Shown here: positions 1 through 8,362 of the stretch, one piece after another
How positions within the stretch are numbered: position 1 is the first letter of the stretch
Layout of the letters: the number at the start of each line of letters is the position of its first letter
Source: Bradyrhizobium hereditatis
GTDB taxonomy: Bacteria > Pseudomonadota > Alphaproteobacteria > Rhizobiales > Xanthobacteraceae
NCBI RefSeq assembly: GCF_020329435.1
Contig: NZ_JAGKJK010000005.1
Span: forward strand, 62,001-126,000
Length of the DNA stretch: 64,000 nucleotides
Reading direction: 5' to 3'
Position numbers and translations under genes: made by a program
The notes under the pieces: model-generated
The model's input: the letters and a program-made list of their open reading frames with translations, nothing else
Databases searched by the model: none
What the model was told of the DNA's origin: nothing

Positions 1-117
1 CTCAACGACACCAGCGCGCACATCTTGCAGGCGGTGCTGTTCGGGATCGGCGTGCTGATCATGGTGGCGTTCATCCGCGGCGCGCAGCGCATCGAGCCGT
101 TCTCCAAGCGCGTCTGA
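1..117 (+). CDS. C-terminus of an unidentified membrane protein (5' truncated)
   Basis: The window opens inside a plus-strand gene. Frame 1 reads 38 residues to a TGA at 115-117. Residues about 9-25 form one hydrophobic helix (LQAVLFGIGVLIMVAFI), followed by a short basic tail ending IEPFSKRV, which would be cytoplasmic by the positive-inside rule. That is too little to assign a family. A perfect GC-rich hairpin follows 16 bases after the stop. Confidence 0.6.
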   Translation, partial: LNDTSAHILQAVLFGIGVLIMVAFIRGAQRIEPFSKRV

Positions 118-133
118 CGCGCGTTCGAGAAAC

Positions 134-157
134 CGCTGCAGCGCAGGCGCTGCAGCG
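134..157 (+). terminator. GC-rich hairpin after the first gene
   Basis: An 11-base arm (CGCTGCAGCGC, 134-144) and its exact reverse complement (147-157) are separated by two bases, just downstream of the stop at 117. There is no clean T-run after it, so this is a terminator-like hairpin rather than a textbook intrinsic terminator. Confidence 0.4.
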
Positions 158-273
158 CTTCACGTCTCTCAAGAAATCTTAACGCCCATTCATGTTCGTT
201 CATCGGCGACGCGCGCGGCGAACGCTTTCGTAAGCACGCGCGCGGGAAATTTTTCCCCACCCTAAAAAAATTC

Positions 274-302
274 TTGCGAAGCCGATTCAAAAGACTTATT
301 TC
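274..302 (+). promoter_or_regulatory. Putative housekeeping promoter of the leader RNA
   Basis: TTGCGA at 274-279 and TATTTC at 297-302 are separated by 17 bases and sit just before the structured leader. The match to a sigma-70 promoter is moderate. It is inferred mainly from its place in front of the ornithine decarboxylase leader. Confidence 0.33.
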
Positions 303-319
303 CAGCCTTGCCCAATTTC

Positions 320-570
320 GCACGTGCCTGTGGTCGTGTGTCAGTCGGTAGGTATCCGGACAAGAGGCCGGACAGCCGCCAAGGGATGGAAGAACCGAGG
401 GTCGCTGAACAGGCGGCCAGCATCTCTCTCCAGGGATGCCGTTGAAGGTCTCACCACTCCTTGCAACCGTGACTGGCAGCCGGAGGCGAACCGGCGTACC
501 TCGCTCTCAACGGGGGACGCGACTTAAAGCAACGACGGATCGGGCTTTTTTGGTCTCTACCGGCATTCCA
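320..570 (+). ncRNA. speF-type 5' leader RNA of ornithine decarboxylase
   Basis: About 450 bases without a convincing gene lie before the decarboxylase, and the stretch from about 320 can fold into several short stems. Visible helices are TCCGG/CCGGA (355-359 with 368-372), GCCGCC/GGCGGC (375-380 with 412-417), and a GCATC/GATGC hairpin near 419-438. A C-rich/G-rich region is followed by a six-T run at 546-551. The speF motif (Rfam class) is a conserved structured RNA known upstream of ornithine decarboxylase genes in Alphaproteobacteria, and position, size and neighbour all fit. The T-run could mark an attenuator. Boundaries are approximate; the assignment is from recall of the class and gene context, not from a covariance-model score. 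Confidence 0.62.
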
Positions 571-769
571 CCGCCGGCGCGGGCTACTGAAAAGGCTTGT
601 CCTTCATTGCCAGGTGAGCGGGCGGGAAATCTCCCAACCAATCCACGGCAGCACAATTCGGTCCTCGAGTTCGAGGCTTTGTCGCGTCTCCATCGTGCGG
701 CAAGGCCAAAACGCTCAGGTCCGAGAACTGTTTGAACGCGCCCGTCGCTGGGCCGTTTGGGAGAGTGCC

Positions 770-1912
770 ATGACCGAACGTATTCAGGAATTCCTGCGCA
801 ACCGCCGCAGCGAGGGCCTCGACACCGAGCCGTGCCTCGTCGTCGACCTCGAAGTCGTGCGCGACAACTACCAGAGCTTTGCCAAGGCGCTGCCGGACAG
901 CCGCGTGTTCTACGCCGTGAAGGCGAACCCGGCGCCCGAAGTGCTGTCGCTGCTGGCCTCGCTGGGCTCCTGCTTCGACACCGCCACCGTCGCCGAGATC
1001 GAAATGGCGCTGGCCGCGGGTGCGACGCCGGACCGCATCTCCTATGGCAATACGATCAAGAAGGAGCGCGACATCGCGCGCGCCTTCGCGCTCGGCATTC
1101 GCCTGTTCGCGGTCGACTGCGCCGCCGAGGTCGAGAAGATCGCCCGCGCCGCTCCCGGCGCCAAGGTGTTCTGCCGCATCCTCTACGACTGCGCCGGCGC
1201 CGAATGGCCGCTGTCGCGCAAGTTCGGCTGCGACCCGGAAATGGCAGTCGAGGTGCTCGACCTCGCCAAGCGTCTGGGCCTGGAGCCGTGCGGCATCTCG
1301 TTCCATGTCGGCTCGCAGCAGCGCAAGGTGAAGGCGTGGGACCGTGCGCTGGCGATGGCCTCGACGGTGTTCCGGGACTGCGCGGAGCGCGGGATCAACC
1401 TGTCCATGGTCAACATGGGCGGCGGCTTCCCGACCAGGTACCTCAAGGACGTTCCTCCGGTCGTGCAGTATGGCCGGTCGATCTTCCGTGCGCTGCGCAA
1501 GCATTTCGGCAACCAGATCCCGGAGACGATCATCGAGCCGGGTCGCGGCATGGTCGGAAATGCTGGGATCATCGAGACCGAAGTCGTTCTGATCTCCAAG
1601 AAGAGCGACGAGGACGAGGTGCGCTGGGTGTATCTCGACATCGGCAAGTTCGGCGGTCTCGCCGAGACGATGGACGAGTCGATCCGTTACGCCATCCGCA
1701 CGCCGCATGACGGCGCGGACATGACGCCGTGCGTGCTCGCAGGTCCGACCTGCGATAGCGCCGACGTGCTGTACGAGAAGATGCCGTATCCGCTTCCGGT
1801 GACGCTCGAGATCGGCGACAAGCTGCTGATCGAAGGCACCGGGGCCTATACGTCGACCTACTCGTCGGTGGCGTTCAACGGCATCCCGCCGCTGAAGACC
1901 TACCACATCTAA
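770..1912 (+). CDS. odc: Ornithine decarboxylase, fold type III (EC 4.1.1.17)
   Basis: A 380-residue PLP enzyme that decarboxylates L-ornithine to putrescine in the cytoplasm. It has the alanine-racemase-like barrel with the PLP lysine in FYAVKANP (Lys51), HVGSQ (His179), the glycine loop GGGF (about 217), EPGR (Glu256, pyridine-nitrogen contact) and GPTCDS with catalytic-type Cys328-Asp329 near the C-terminus. Length and motifs match the eukaryotic-like ODC group. The start is the ATG at 770, behind GGGAGAG; the frame stays open further upstream, but that part has no homology-like character. Homospermidine synthase, which consumes putrescine, lies 1.3 kb downstream, and the leader RNA upstream suggests RNA-level control. 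A related lysine/ornithine substrate cannot be excluded. Confidence 0.93.
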   Translation: MTERIQEFLRNRRSEGLDTEPCLVVDLEVVRDNYQSFAKALPDSRVFYAVKANPAPEVLSLLASLGSCFDTATVAEIEMALAAGATPDRISYGNTIKKERDIARAFALGIRLFAVDCAAEVEKIARAAPGAKVFCRILYDCAGAEWPLSRKFGCDPEMAVEVLDLAKRLGLEPCGISFHVGSQQRKVKAWDRALAMASTVFRDCAERGINLSMVNMGGGFPTRYLKDVPPVVQYGRSIFRALRKHFGNQIPETIIEPGRGMVGNAGIIETEVVLISKKSDEDEVRWVYLDIGKFGGLAETMDESIRYAIRTPHDGADMTPCVLAGPTCDSADVLYEKMPYPLPVTLEIGDKLLIEGTGAYTSTYSSVAFNGIPPLKTYHI

Positions 1913-1939
1913 GCGGCCTCCCTTCGAGGCCCGAATAGC

Positions 1940-1961
1940 GGGAGCCGGTGCGCCGGCTCCC
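1940..1961 (+). terminator. Hairpin after odc
   Basis: A nine-base perfect stem (GGGAGCCGG, 1940-1948; CCGGCTCCC, 1953-1961) closes a four-base loop 27 bases after the odc stop. The following sequence is only mildly T-rich, so termination may be partial. Confidence 0.5.
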
Positions 1962-2036
1962 TCCCCGTCATTTGCGATTTTCGAAGACAACGCTTTGCGC
2001 GGCAGTCCTGCCGTTGCGAGCGGGGACTGACGTGCC

Positions 2037-2642
2037 ATGACTGCTTTGCGCAAGACCACTGCCGCCCTCATCTCCGATGCCGCTCCGTTCGCGATCCGAA
2101 CGGAGCGGGCCTCGGATGTCGCTGCGCGCGAAACGCTGTTGGATGCCTGCTTTGGCGCCAACCGCCACATGCGCACCTGCCAGCGCCTGCGCGACGGACG
2201 CGCGCCCGCCGAAGGCCTCAGCCTGTCGGCCGTGGCAGCGGGCCGCCTGGTCGGTACATTGCGGTTGTGGCACGTCAGCGCCGGCGGCCAGCCGGCACTC
2301 ATGCTCGGCCCGCTGGCGGTAGAGGCATCCTCCCGCAAGCTCGGGGTCGGGGCTGCGCTGATCACCTGCGCGCTCGCGGCGGCGAAGGCGCGTGGCCATA
2401 GCGCGGTGATCCTGCTGGGCGATGCGCCCTATTACGCCCGCTTCGGCTTCTCGGCCGCCAAGACCGGCGAGCTGTCGCTGCCGGGGGCGTTCGAGCGCGA
2501 CCGGCTGCTCGGCCTCGAACTCCGTGAAGGTGCGCTCGACGGCGCCTGGGGCATGATCGTTGCCACCGGCACGAAGCTGCCGAAAATCAAGGCAAGCCGC
2601 GCTAGGAAGGCGAAGGCCTTGCTCGTGCCGCGCGTGGCCTGA
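2037..2642 (+). CDS. GNAT-family N-acetyltransferase (YhbS-like)
   Basis: A 201-residue acetyl-CoA-dependent acyltransferase. The GNAT core runs from about residue 18 to 160: beta-strands around VGTLRLWHV, then LGPLAVEAS leading into the acetyl-CoA pyrophosphate loop RKLGVGAALI, and the characteristic YYARFGF segment near the end of the fold. The C-terminus is lysine/arginine-rich. It sits between odc and the RidA-like/homospermidine synthase genes on the same strand, so a polyamine acetylation role is possible, but the sequence does not define the acceptor. Similar YhbS-type proteins are usually annotated only as acetyltransferases. Confidence 0.8.
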   Translation: MTALRKTTAALISDAAPFAIRTERASDVAARETLLDACFGANRHMRTCQRLRDGRAPAEGLSLSAVAAGRLVGTLRLWHVSAGGQPALMLGPLAVEASSRKLGVGAALITCALAAAKARGHSAVILLGDAPYYARFGFSAAKTGELSLPGAFERDRLLGLELREGALDGAWGMIVATGTKLPKIKASRARKAKALLVPRVA

Positions 2643-2785
2643 AGACCATGCCGGCGAGCCTTGCCCGAGATGCGCGGTCGCGCCGCTAGCCCGCGAGGGG
2701 TTGCGCGCCGCGCAAAAAACCCCTTAAACCGCGCCCATCCCGCTTCCGGATCGGCCCAAGATCGCGCCCAAGATCGAGGTTCCTC

Positions 2786-3175
2786 ATGTCCCGCCGCCTG
2801 ATTTCCACCGGCTCGCCATTCGAGAAGACCGCCGGCTACAGCCGGGCCGTTATCGATGGCGACTTCGCCTTTGTCGCCGGCACCACCGGCTACGACTACG
2901 CCACGATGGTCATACCGGCCGATGTCACAGGCCAGGCACGTAACTGCTTTAGGAATATCGAGGCTGCCCTCAAGGAAGGCGGCTTTGCGATGGCCGATAT
3001 CGTCCGCGCGACCTACTACATCACCGACATCGCAGACGCGGAGCCCTTCTTTGCGGTCTGCGGCGAAGTGTTTGGCGAGATACGCCCGGCCACTACCCTC
3101 CTGGTCGTCGCAGGGCTCTACAAGCCCGAGATGAAAATCGAGATCGAAGTGACCGCCAAACGCCGCACCGCCTGA
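2786..3175 (+). CDS. RidA/YjgF/UK114-family protein
   Basis: A 129-residue small trimer-forming protein family whose characterised members hydrolyse reactive enamine/imine intermediates to ketoacids and ammonia. The family core is clear: VAGTTG near 30, NIEAAL near 58, VRATYYITD near 75, the key arginine in IRPATTLLVV (the carboxylate-binding position in RidA), and IEIEVTA at the C-terminus. The ATG is preceded by GAGG. It is only 41 bases before homospermidine synthase and probably co-transcribed with it; PLP- or amine-derived imines from polyamine metabolism are a plausible substrate, by inference only. Confidence 0.86.
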   Translation: MSRRLISTGSPFEKTAGYSRAVIDGDFAFVAGTTGYDYATMVIPADVTGQARNCFRNIEAALKEGGFAMADIVRATYYITDIADAEPFFAVCGEVFGEIRPATTLLVVAGLYKPEMKIEIEVTAKRRTA

Positions 3176-3216
3176 TCCCTCCATTCCCACGAATTTCAGT
3201 TTCCGGAGACCAACTG

Positions 3217-4647
3217 ATGAACGCACTCGCGAAAATTCACGCGAAAGTCACTGGCCCCATCGTGATGATCGGCTTCGGTTCGATCGGCAAAGGCACGCTG
3301 CCCTTGATCGAGCGCCATTTCGACTATGACAAGTCGCGCTTCGTCATCATCGATCCGCATGAAGATGGCGAGCTCGCCAAGAAACACGGCGTGCGCTTCA
3401 TCAAGCAAGCCGTGACCCGCGACAATTATCGCGAATTCCTGATCCCGCTGCTCACCGAAGGCGGTGGCCAGGGATTCTGCGTCAACCTCTCGGTCGACAC
3501 CTCCTCGGTCGACATCATGACCATGTGCCGGGAAATCGGCGCGCTCTACATAGATACCGTGGTGGAGCCTTGGGCGGGTTTCTATTTCGACAAGAACATC
3601 GGCCCCGAAAAGCGCTCCAACTACGCCCTGCGCGAGACCTTGCTCGCCGCCAAGCGCAAGAGCCCGGGCGGCACGACCGCCGTCTCCACCTGCGGTGCCA
3701 ATCCCGGCATGGTATCCTGGTTCGTCAAGCAGGCGCTGCTCGATATCGCTCGCGACACCAACACGCCTTTCAACGAGCCGAAGAGCCGCGAGGGTTGGGC
3801 TCAGCTCGCGCACAAGCTCGGCGTCAAAGGCATCCACATCGCCGAGCGCGACACCCAGCGCTCCAGGAATCCGAAGCCGCTGAATGTTTTCGTCAACACC
3901 TGGTCGGTGGAAGGATTCGTGTCCGAAGGCATGCAGCCGGCAGAGCTTGGCTGGGGTACCCACGAGACATGGATGCCGGAGAACGGCCGCCAGCACACCG
4001 AAGGCTGCGGTGCGGCGATCTATCTGCTGCAGCCGGGCGCCAACACCCGCGTACGCTCATGGTGCCCGACGCCGGGGCCGCAATACGGCTTCCTCGTCAC
4101 CCACAACGAGTCGATCTCGATTGCGGACTATTTCACGCTGCGCGATGGCGACAAGTTGACCTATCGCCCGACCTGCCACTACGCCTACCACCCGGCCAAC
4201 GACGCCGTGCTGTCGCTGCACGAGATGTTCGGCGCAACCGGCAAGATGCAGTCGAGTTGGCACATTCTGGACGAGCACGAGGTCGTCGACGGCATCGACG
4301 AGCTCGGCGTGCTCCTCTACGGCCACGCCAAGAACGCCTATTGGTACGGCTCGCAGCTCTCGATCGAGGAGACCCGCCTCGTCGCGCCGTACCAGAACGC
4401 CACCGGCATGCAGGTGTCGTCGGCCGTGCTGGCCGGCATGGTGTGGGCGCTGGAAAATCCGGAAGCCGGCATCGTCGAGGCCGACGAGATGGATTTCCGC
4501 CGCTGCCTCGAAATCCAGATGCCGTATCTCGGCCCCGTAAAGGGCTACTACACCGACTGGACGCCGCTGACCGACCGTCCGGGGCTATTCCCGGAAGATA
4601 TCGACACGTCGGATCCCTGGCAGTTCAGGAATGTGCTGGTGCGCTAA
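3217..4647 (+). CDS. hss: Homospermidine synthase (EC 2.5.1.44)
   Basis: A 476-residue NAD-dependent enzyme that joins two putrescines (or putrescine and spermidine) to give sym-homospermidine. The N-terminal Rossmann motif GFGSIGKG is at residues 19-26. Long stretches match the well-studied Blastochloris viridis enzyme as I recall it: VNLSVDTSS, VEPWAGFYF, STCGANPGMVSW, KGIHIAERDTQR, VNTWSVEGFVSEG, LLQPGANTRVRSW, HNESISIADY and the terminal FPEDIDTSDPWQFRN. Length equals the family norm. The start has GGAG eight bases upstream. With odc it forms the ornithine-putrescine-homospermidine route typical of rhizobia and relatives. A strong inverted repeat follows the stop. Confidence 0.97.
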   Translation: MNALAKIHAKVTGPIVMIGFGSIGKGTLPLIERHFDYDKSRFVIIDPHEDGELAKKHGVRFIKQAVTRDNYREFLIPLLTEGGGQGFCVNLSVDTSSVDIMTMCREIGALYIDTVVEPWAGFYFDKNIGPEKRSNYALRETLLAAKRKSPGGTTAVSTCGANPGMVSWFVKQALLDIARDTNTPFNEPKSREGWAQLAHKLGVKGIHIAERDTQRSRNPKPLNVFVNTWSVEGFVSEGMQPAELGWGTHETWMPENGRQHTEGCGAAIYLLQPGANTRVRSWCPTPGPQYGFLVTHNESISIADYFTLRDGDKLTYRPTCHYAYHPANDAVLSLHEMFGATGKMQSSWHILDEHEVVDGIDELGVLLYGHAKNAYWYGSQLSIEETRLVAPYQNATGMQVSSAVLAGMVWALENPEAGIVEADEMDFRRCLEIQMPYLGPVKGYYTDWTPLTDRPGLFPEDIDTSDPWQFRNVLVR

Positions 4648-4658
4648 CACCGCTAGAA

Positions 4659-4686
4659 GTGCGCTGCAGTTCTCGCTGCAGCGCAC
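4659..4686 (+). terminator. Perfect hairpin after hss
   Basis: GTGCGCTGCAG (4659-4669) and its exact reverse complement (4676-4686) flank a six-base loop, 11 bases after the hss stop. The T content afterwards is weak. Likely ends the polyamine transcript. Confidence 0.5.
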
Positions 4687-4843
4687 ATCTGCTTCCCCGA
4701 CCGGGCGTAAAACTACCTACGAGAACTGCAATTCTCCGTAACCCTCGATTAACTCAATCGCGCAATCCTGAAGGATAATTTTTGCGAGGGCCCATGGCCG
4801 TCGCCGCTTGGTCCGCGCGACGGCTCCGGTTGGAGCAACCGAT

Positions 4844-5071
4844 ATGCGCGTCATCATTGCCATCATCCTGGCAGCCGCGGCATTGGCCGCGTGCACGCCC
4901 GAGAGCGGCAGCCATGCCGAGGTGACGGGCTCGATCGACAATTGCGCGCGCAAGCTCTACAGCCAGTACAATCCCAAGGACAAGAAGCAGTGCGTCGCGG
5001 TGTGCATCGCCTGCGAGCGCGGCGTGGTCACGACCTGCTCGACCGCCTGCACGCTCCGGGGCGCGATCTGA
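4844..5071 (+). CDS. Small cysteine-rich lipoprotein
   Basis: A 75-residue protein. The ATG at 4844 follows a GGAG and begins a lipoprotein signal: hydrophobic residues 4-16 ending LAAC with the lipidated cysteine at position 17. The mature part carries five further cysteines, among them CVAVCIAC and CSTAC, suggesting disulphides or a metal site in the periplasm. I recognise no named family. It ends 17 bases from the convergent acetoacetate decarboxylase gene. Confidence 0.62.
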   Translation: MRVIIAIILAAAALAACTPESGSHAEVTGSIDNCARKLYSQYNPKDKKQCVAVCIACERGVVTTCSTACTLRGAI

Positions 5072-5087
5072 TCGCGAGCCCGAGCCC

Positions 5088-5828
5088 TCACTTCGCCATG
5101 TAATCGAACGCCACCGTTCCGAGGCCGAGCGTCAGATCGGCCTTGAAATGCAGCGCGGAGACCACTTCGCGCACCGGGAGCCGAGCGACGTCGGCGAGCG
5201 CATGCGGAAACAGGCCGAGCGCCGCGGGGCCGGTCCAGGCCTCCTTCAGCGTGATGTCTTCGAGATAATAGCGCACCAGCTCGCAAATCCGTGGGCTCCC
5301 ATCGACATGCGGGATGATCTTGAGCATGAAGTTCGGCGCCTTCATCGCCTTGAGCACCGCATCGTGATCGACCGGGCGGTGCTTGTAGCCCATGGTGGCG
5401 GAGGCGCACAGCACCGAGCCGTAATGCAGCGTGCCGACCAGCACATCGCTCTCGACGGCGATCTTCGGCGACGCCAGCTTCTTCGGAAAGCCCCAGAGTT
5501 CGCGGCCGCCGGCGATCGGCCCCTCGTCATCGAGATACATCGAATGAACGTAGACGCCCTCCTCGCCCTTGAAACGGACGGGGATCACCTGGCCGGTCTC
5601 GGTGTAATCGCCGAAGCCGGTTGAATCAGGCATGCGGATGAATTCGTATTTGACGAGCGACTCCACGACTTCGAGTGGCTCAGGCACCACGGCAGCGAGC
5701 GCCTCGGGATCGGTGCGATAGGTGATGATGAAAAATTCGCGGTTGAAGAAACGGTACGGCCCCGGCGGGAATGACGGGTTGGTCAGCGGCATCGAATAGG
5801 CGGTTCGCCTGACGTCATCGATCTTCAT
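5088..5828 (-). CDS. adc: Acetoacetate decarboxylase (EC 4.1.1.4)
   Basis: A 246-residue enzyme converting acetoacetate to acetone and CO2. It shows the ADC family signature throughout: [11 protein letters not shown] near 17-27, VVPEPLE, YTETGQ with the active-site-type Glu77, [12 protein letters not shown] with Lys116-Lys117 (the Schiff-base lysine and its pKa-lowering neighbour), and [20 protein letters not shown] chose the ATG at 5828 because the GGGGCAGG just before it looks like a ribosome site; an in-frame ATG at 5840 is also possible. It lies about 110 bases beyond livF on the same strand, so it may be the last gene of the importer operon. Confidence 0.94.
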   Translation of the reverse strand: MKIDDVRRTAYSMPLTNPSFPPGPYRFFNREFFIITYRTDPEALAAVVPEPLEVVESLVKYEFIRMPDSTGFGDYTETGQVIPVRFKGEEGVYVHSMYLDDEGPIAGGRELWGFPKKLASPKIAVESDVLVGTLHYGSVLCASATMGYKHRPVDHDAVLKAMKAPNFMLKIIPHVDGSPRICELVRYYLEDITLKEAWTGPAALGLFPHALADVARLPVREVVSALHFKADLTLGLGTVAFDYMAK

Positions 5829-5935
5829 GGCCTGCCCCATTTGTCATCTGAACTGACGCAATGAGATTATGAGGCAGACGATAACAGCAGGCGAGGCCGA
5901 AGAAGCGGCACAACGTCACGATGCCGTCATATCGC

Positions 5936-6673
5936 TCACACCACGCCGCCGAGATAGAGCCGCTTGACGATGTCGTTGGCCTTCAATTCGTCGACCGATT
6001 GGGCGGCGACCGCGATCTCGCCGTGGACGATGATGTAGCCGCGATCGGCGATGCGGATCGCCTGGTTGAAATTCTGCTCCGCCATCAACACGGTCAGGCC
6101 GACGCGTTGCTTGAGCTCGCCGATCTTGGCAATGGTCTGCGATACGAGTAACGGCGACAGCCCGACAGACGGCTCGTCGATCAGGAGCAGTCGCGGCGAC
6201 GACATCAGCGCGCGGGCGATCGCCAGCATCTGCTGCTGTCCGCCGGACATGGTGCCGGCGAGCTGATGGCGGCGCTCCTTCAGCACGGGAAAAGTGTCGA
6301 AGACGAGCGCGAGGTTGCCGTCGATCGTGGTGCGCGCGGCCTTGCGGAACGCGCCGAGCATCAGGTTTTCCGTCACCGTCAGCTTGGGAAACAGCCGCCG
6401 TCCTTCCGGCACCAGCGCCACACCGAGATCGACGATCGCCTCCGGCGAGAGTTTTGTAAGGTCGTGCGCCACACCGTCGATCGAGAGCGAGAGCCTGCCG
6501 CGATCGGGGCGGACCAGGCCGATGACGCACTTCATCAGCGTGCTCTTGCCGTTGCCGTTGGTGCCGAGCAGGGCAACGGTCTCGCCGGCCTCGACATGGA
6601 GCGTGACGCCGCGCAGCGCCTTGACGGCGCCATAGCCGGCATCGAGGCCTTCGACGGCAAGGCTAAGTGCCAA
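5936..6673 (-). CDS. livF: ABC transporter ATPase, LivF type
   Basis: A 245-residue ATPase of the branched-chain amino acid/aromatic acid (HAAT) uptake family. Walker A is GTNGNGKS (residues 37-44), the signature is MSGGQQQ, Walker B is LLLIDEPSVGL, and the H-loop region follows. It starts with TTG at 6673, supported by a perfect AGGAGG six bases upstream. It overlaps livG by 11 bases. It works with LivG on the LivHM channel; the substrate is set by the binding protein, not by this subunit. Confidence 0.92.
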   Translation of the reverse strand: MALSLAVEGLDAGYGAVKALRGVTLHVEAGETVALLGTNGNGKSTLMKCVIGLVRPDRGRLSLSIDGVAHDLTKLSPEAIVDLGVALVPEGRRLFPKLTVTENLMLGAFRKAARTTIDGNLALVFDTFPVLKERRHQLAGTMSGGQQQMLAIARALMSSPRLLLIDEPSVGLSPLLVSQTIAKIGELKQRVGLTVLMAEQNFNQAIRIADRGYIIVHGEIAVAAQSVDELKANDIVKRLYLGGVV

Positions 6674-7400
6674 GATAGGCCTCCTGCACCCGCTTGTTGG
6701 CCATCACTTCATCAGGCGCGCCGAGCGCGATGATCTTGCCGGCGTCGAGACACATCACCCGTTCCGAGAAGCGCATCACCGCCTGCATGATATGCTCGAT
6801 CATGATGATGGTGATATCTTCCTCGCCGAGGCTGATCAGGAGATCGAGCACCTCGTCGACTTCGGAAGAGGAAAGCCCGGCCATCGCCTCGTCAGAAATC
6901 AGGAGCTTCGGCCGCACCGCCATGGCGCGGGCGAGCTCCATCTTGCGCAGTTCGACCTGGCTCAGCGTATTGCTCGGCGCATCGGCTTTCGCGGCCAGCC
7001 CCATCCGCGTCAGGATTGACATCGCGGCCTCTTCCTCCGGCTGGCGCGAACCGGTTGCGGCAAAATCGAGCCCGACCATGAGGTTTTCCAGCACGGTCAT
7101 GCTCTTGAACGGCCGTGGAATCTGGAAGCTGCGGGCAATGCCGCGGCGGGCGCGCAAGTGCGGCGGAAGTAGCGTGATGTCCTCGCCGCGAAAAATCACG
7201 CTGCCGGCCTGCGGGCGCAGCGCGCCGGAAATGCAGTTGATCAGCGTCGTCTTGCCCGAGCCGTTCGGCCCGATCAGGCCGAACCGTTCGCCTTGTCGGA
7301 TATCAACGCTGATATTGTCGAGCGCGGTAAAGCCGCCAAACGTCTTGGTGATGGCCCCGACCTGCAGCAGCGGCGCCTCAGTTGCGGCGGGCGTGGTCAT
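6663..7400 (-). CDS. livG: ABC transporter ATPase, LivG type
   Basis: A 245-residue second ATPase of the importer. Walker A GPNGSGKT is at residues 44-51, with GIARSFQIPRPFKSMTVLENL in the helical region and Walker B LLISDEAMAGL. The usual LSYGQ-type signature is degenerate here (LSQVELRKMELARAM), though the catalytic glutamate after Walker B is kept, so one of the two ATP sites of the LivF/LivG dimer may be asymmetric. The start is the ATG at 7400, overlapping the livM stop by four bases (ATGA). Confidence 0.92.
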   Translation of the reverse strand: MTTPAATEAPLLQVGAITKTFGGFTALDNISVDIRQGERFGLIGPNGSGKTTLINCISGALRPQAGSVIFRGEDITLLPPHLRARRGIARSFQIPRPFKSMTVLENLMVGLDFAATGSRQPEEEAAMSILTRMGLAAKADAPSNTLSQVELRKMELARAMAVRPKLLISDEAMAGLSSSEVDEVLDLLISLGEEDITIIMIEHIMQAVMRFSERVMCLDAGKIIALGAPDEVMANKRVQEAYLGT

Positions 7401-8362
7401 GGCTTGCCTCCCGCACGCAGACGATAGCGCGGCCGCAACAGCCCGATGATGCCCTTGGGTGCGCCGACCACGAACAGCACTAGCATGATGCCGAGCACCA
7501 GCACGTTGACCTCGGACGAGATTGTCACGGCAAGGAACTGTTGCGTCGAGCCGAGCAGGATCGCGCCGAGTACCGGTCCGATCCAGTGCGCGGTCCCGCC
7601 GATCAACGCCATGGCAAGCGCCGAAACGGAATAAGTGAGATTGAACGCCGAGAACGGATCGGCGTATTGCAGATACATCGCCGCAGGCGCGCCGGCCGCG
7701 GAAATCAGCGCGCCCGATATCATGCAGGCGATCAGTTTCAGCTTTAGCGTCGGCACACCGGTGCATTCGGCGGCGAGCTCGTCGTCCCGCAGCGCCTGCA
7801 GGCCGCGGCCTACCTTCGAATTCTGGATGTAGCGCGCGATCGAAATCGCTGTGACCGCCAGGATCGCCTGCACGAAGAACAGCATCTTAACGTAACTGTC
7901 GAATGGCGCCATTACCGGTGGTCGCTGGATCTGGATGCCGGCCGCGCCGCCGACGAACCGCCAGTTCATCACGAAGGTCTCGATGATGATGGCAAGCGCG
8001 ATCGTCGCGATCGAGAAGAAGATGCCGCGCATCCGCAAGGTCAGAAGACCCACGCCGAAGCCAAGCGTCATACCAACGACGGCGGCGGCGGCGATCTGCA
8101 CTACGAGCGGCGCACCCGTCGCCTTGAACAGCGCGACCGCTGTGTAGACGCCGACTCCAAAGAAGGCGTTTGTGCCGAAATTGACGTAACCGGCATAGCC
8201 GCCGAGGATACTCCAGGCCACCGCGAGCGCGATGAACTGCAGGATGACGTAGCCGGCAAAGAACGGATATTCGTTGCGGACGATTTGCGTCATCGTCAGC
8301 ACGGCGACGAGGAAGACGGCCACCCCGCCCCAGAAGATGATGCTGTTGCGATGCCCTGTCAT
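7397..8362 (-). CDS. livM: ABC transporter permease, LivM type
   Basis: A 321-residue inner-membrane permease with about nine hydrophobic segments. It carries LivM-family features: LGGYAGYVNFGTNAFFGVGVY near residue 50, the loop GRGLQALRDDELAAECTG that contacts the ATPases, and GGTAHWIGPVLGA late in the protein. The ATG at 8362 overlaps the livH stop (ATGA). An additional upstream open stretch in this frame lies inside livH and is not coding. Confidence 0.92.
   Translation of the reverse strand: MTGHRNSIIFWGGVAVFLVAVLTMTQIVRNEYPFFAGYVILQFIALAVAWSILGGYAGYVNFGTNAFFGVGVYTAVALFKATGAPLVVQIAAAAVVGMTLGFGVGLLTLRMRGIFFSIATIALAIIIETFVMNWRFVGGAAGIQIQRPPVMAPFDSYVKMLFFVQAILAVTAISIARYIQNSKVGRGLQALRDDELAAECTGVPTLKLKLIACMISGALISAAGAPAAMYLQYADPFSAFNLTYSVSALAMALIGGTAHWIGPVLGAILLGSTQQFLAVTISSEVNVLVLGIMLVLFVVGAPKGIIGLLRPRYRLRAGGKP

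Noticed and set aside
324..527. Possible 67-residue gene inside the odc leader
   Set aside because: Starts at GTG without a ribosome site, Arg-rich low-complexity product, and overlaps the structured RNA.
584..2365. Long open frame of 593 codons antisense to odc and the first GNAT gene
   Set aside because: It covers two well-identified genes, has an Arg/Ala/His-rich composition typical of antisense frames in GC-rich DNA, and shows no domain.
2695..2727. AGGGGTTGCGCG...CGCGCAAAAAACCCCT hairpin taken for a terminator
   Set aside because: The A-run lies within the stem rather than a T-run after it on either strand; probably a chance palindrome before the RidA-like gene.
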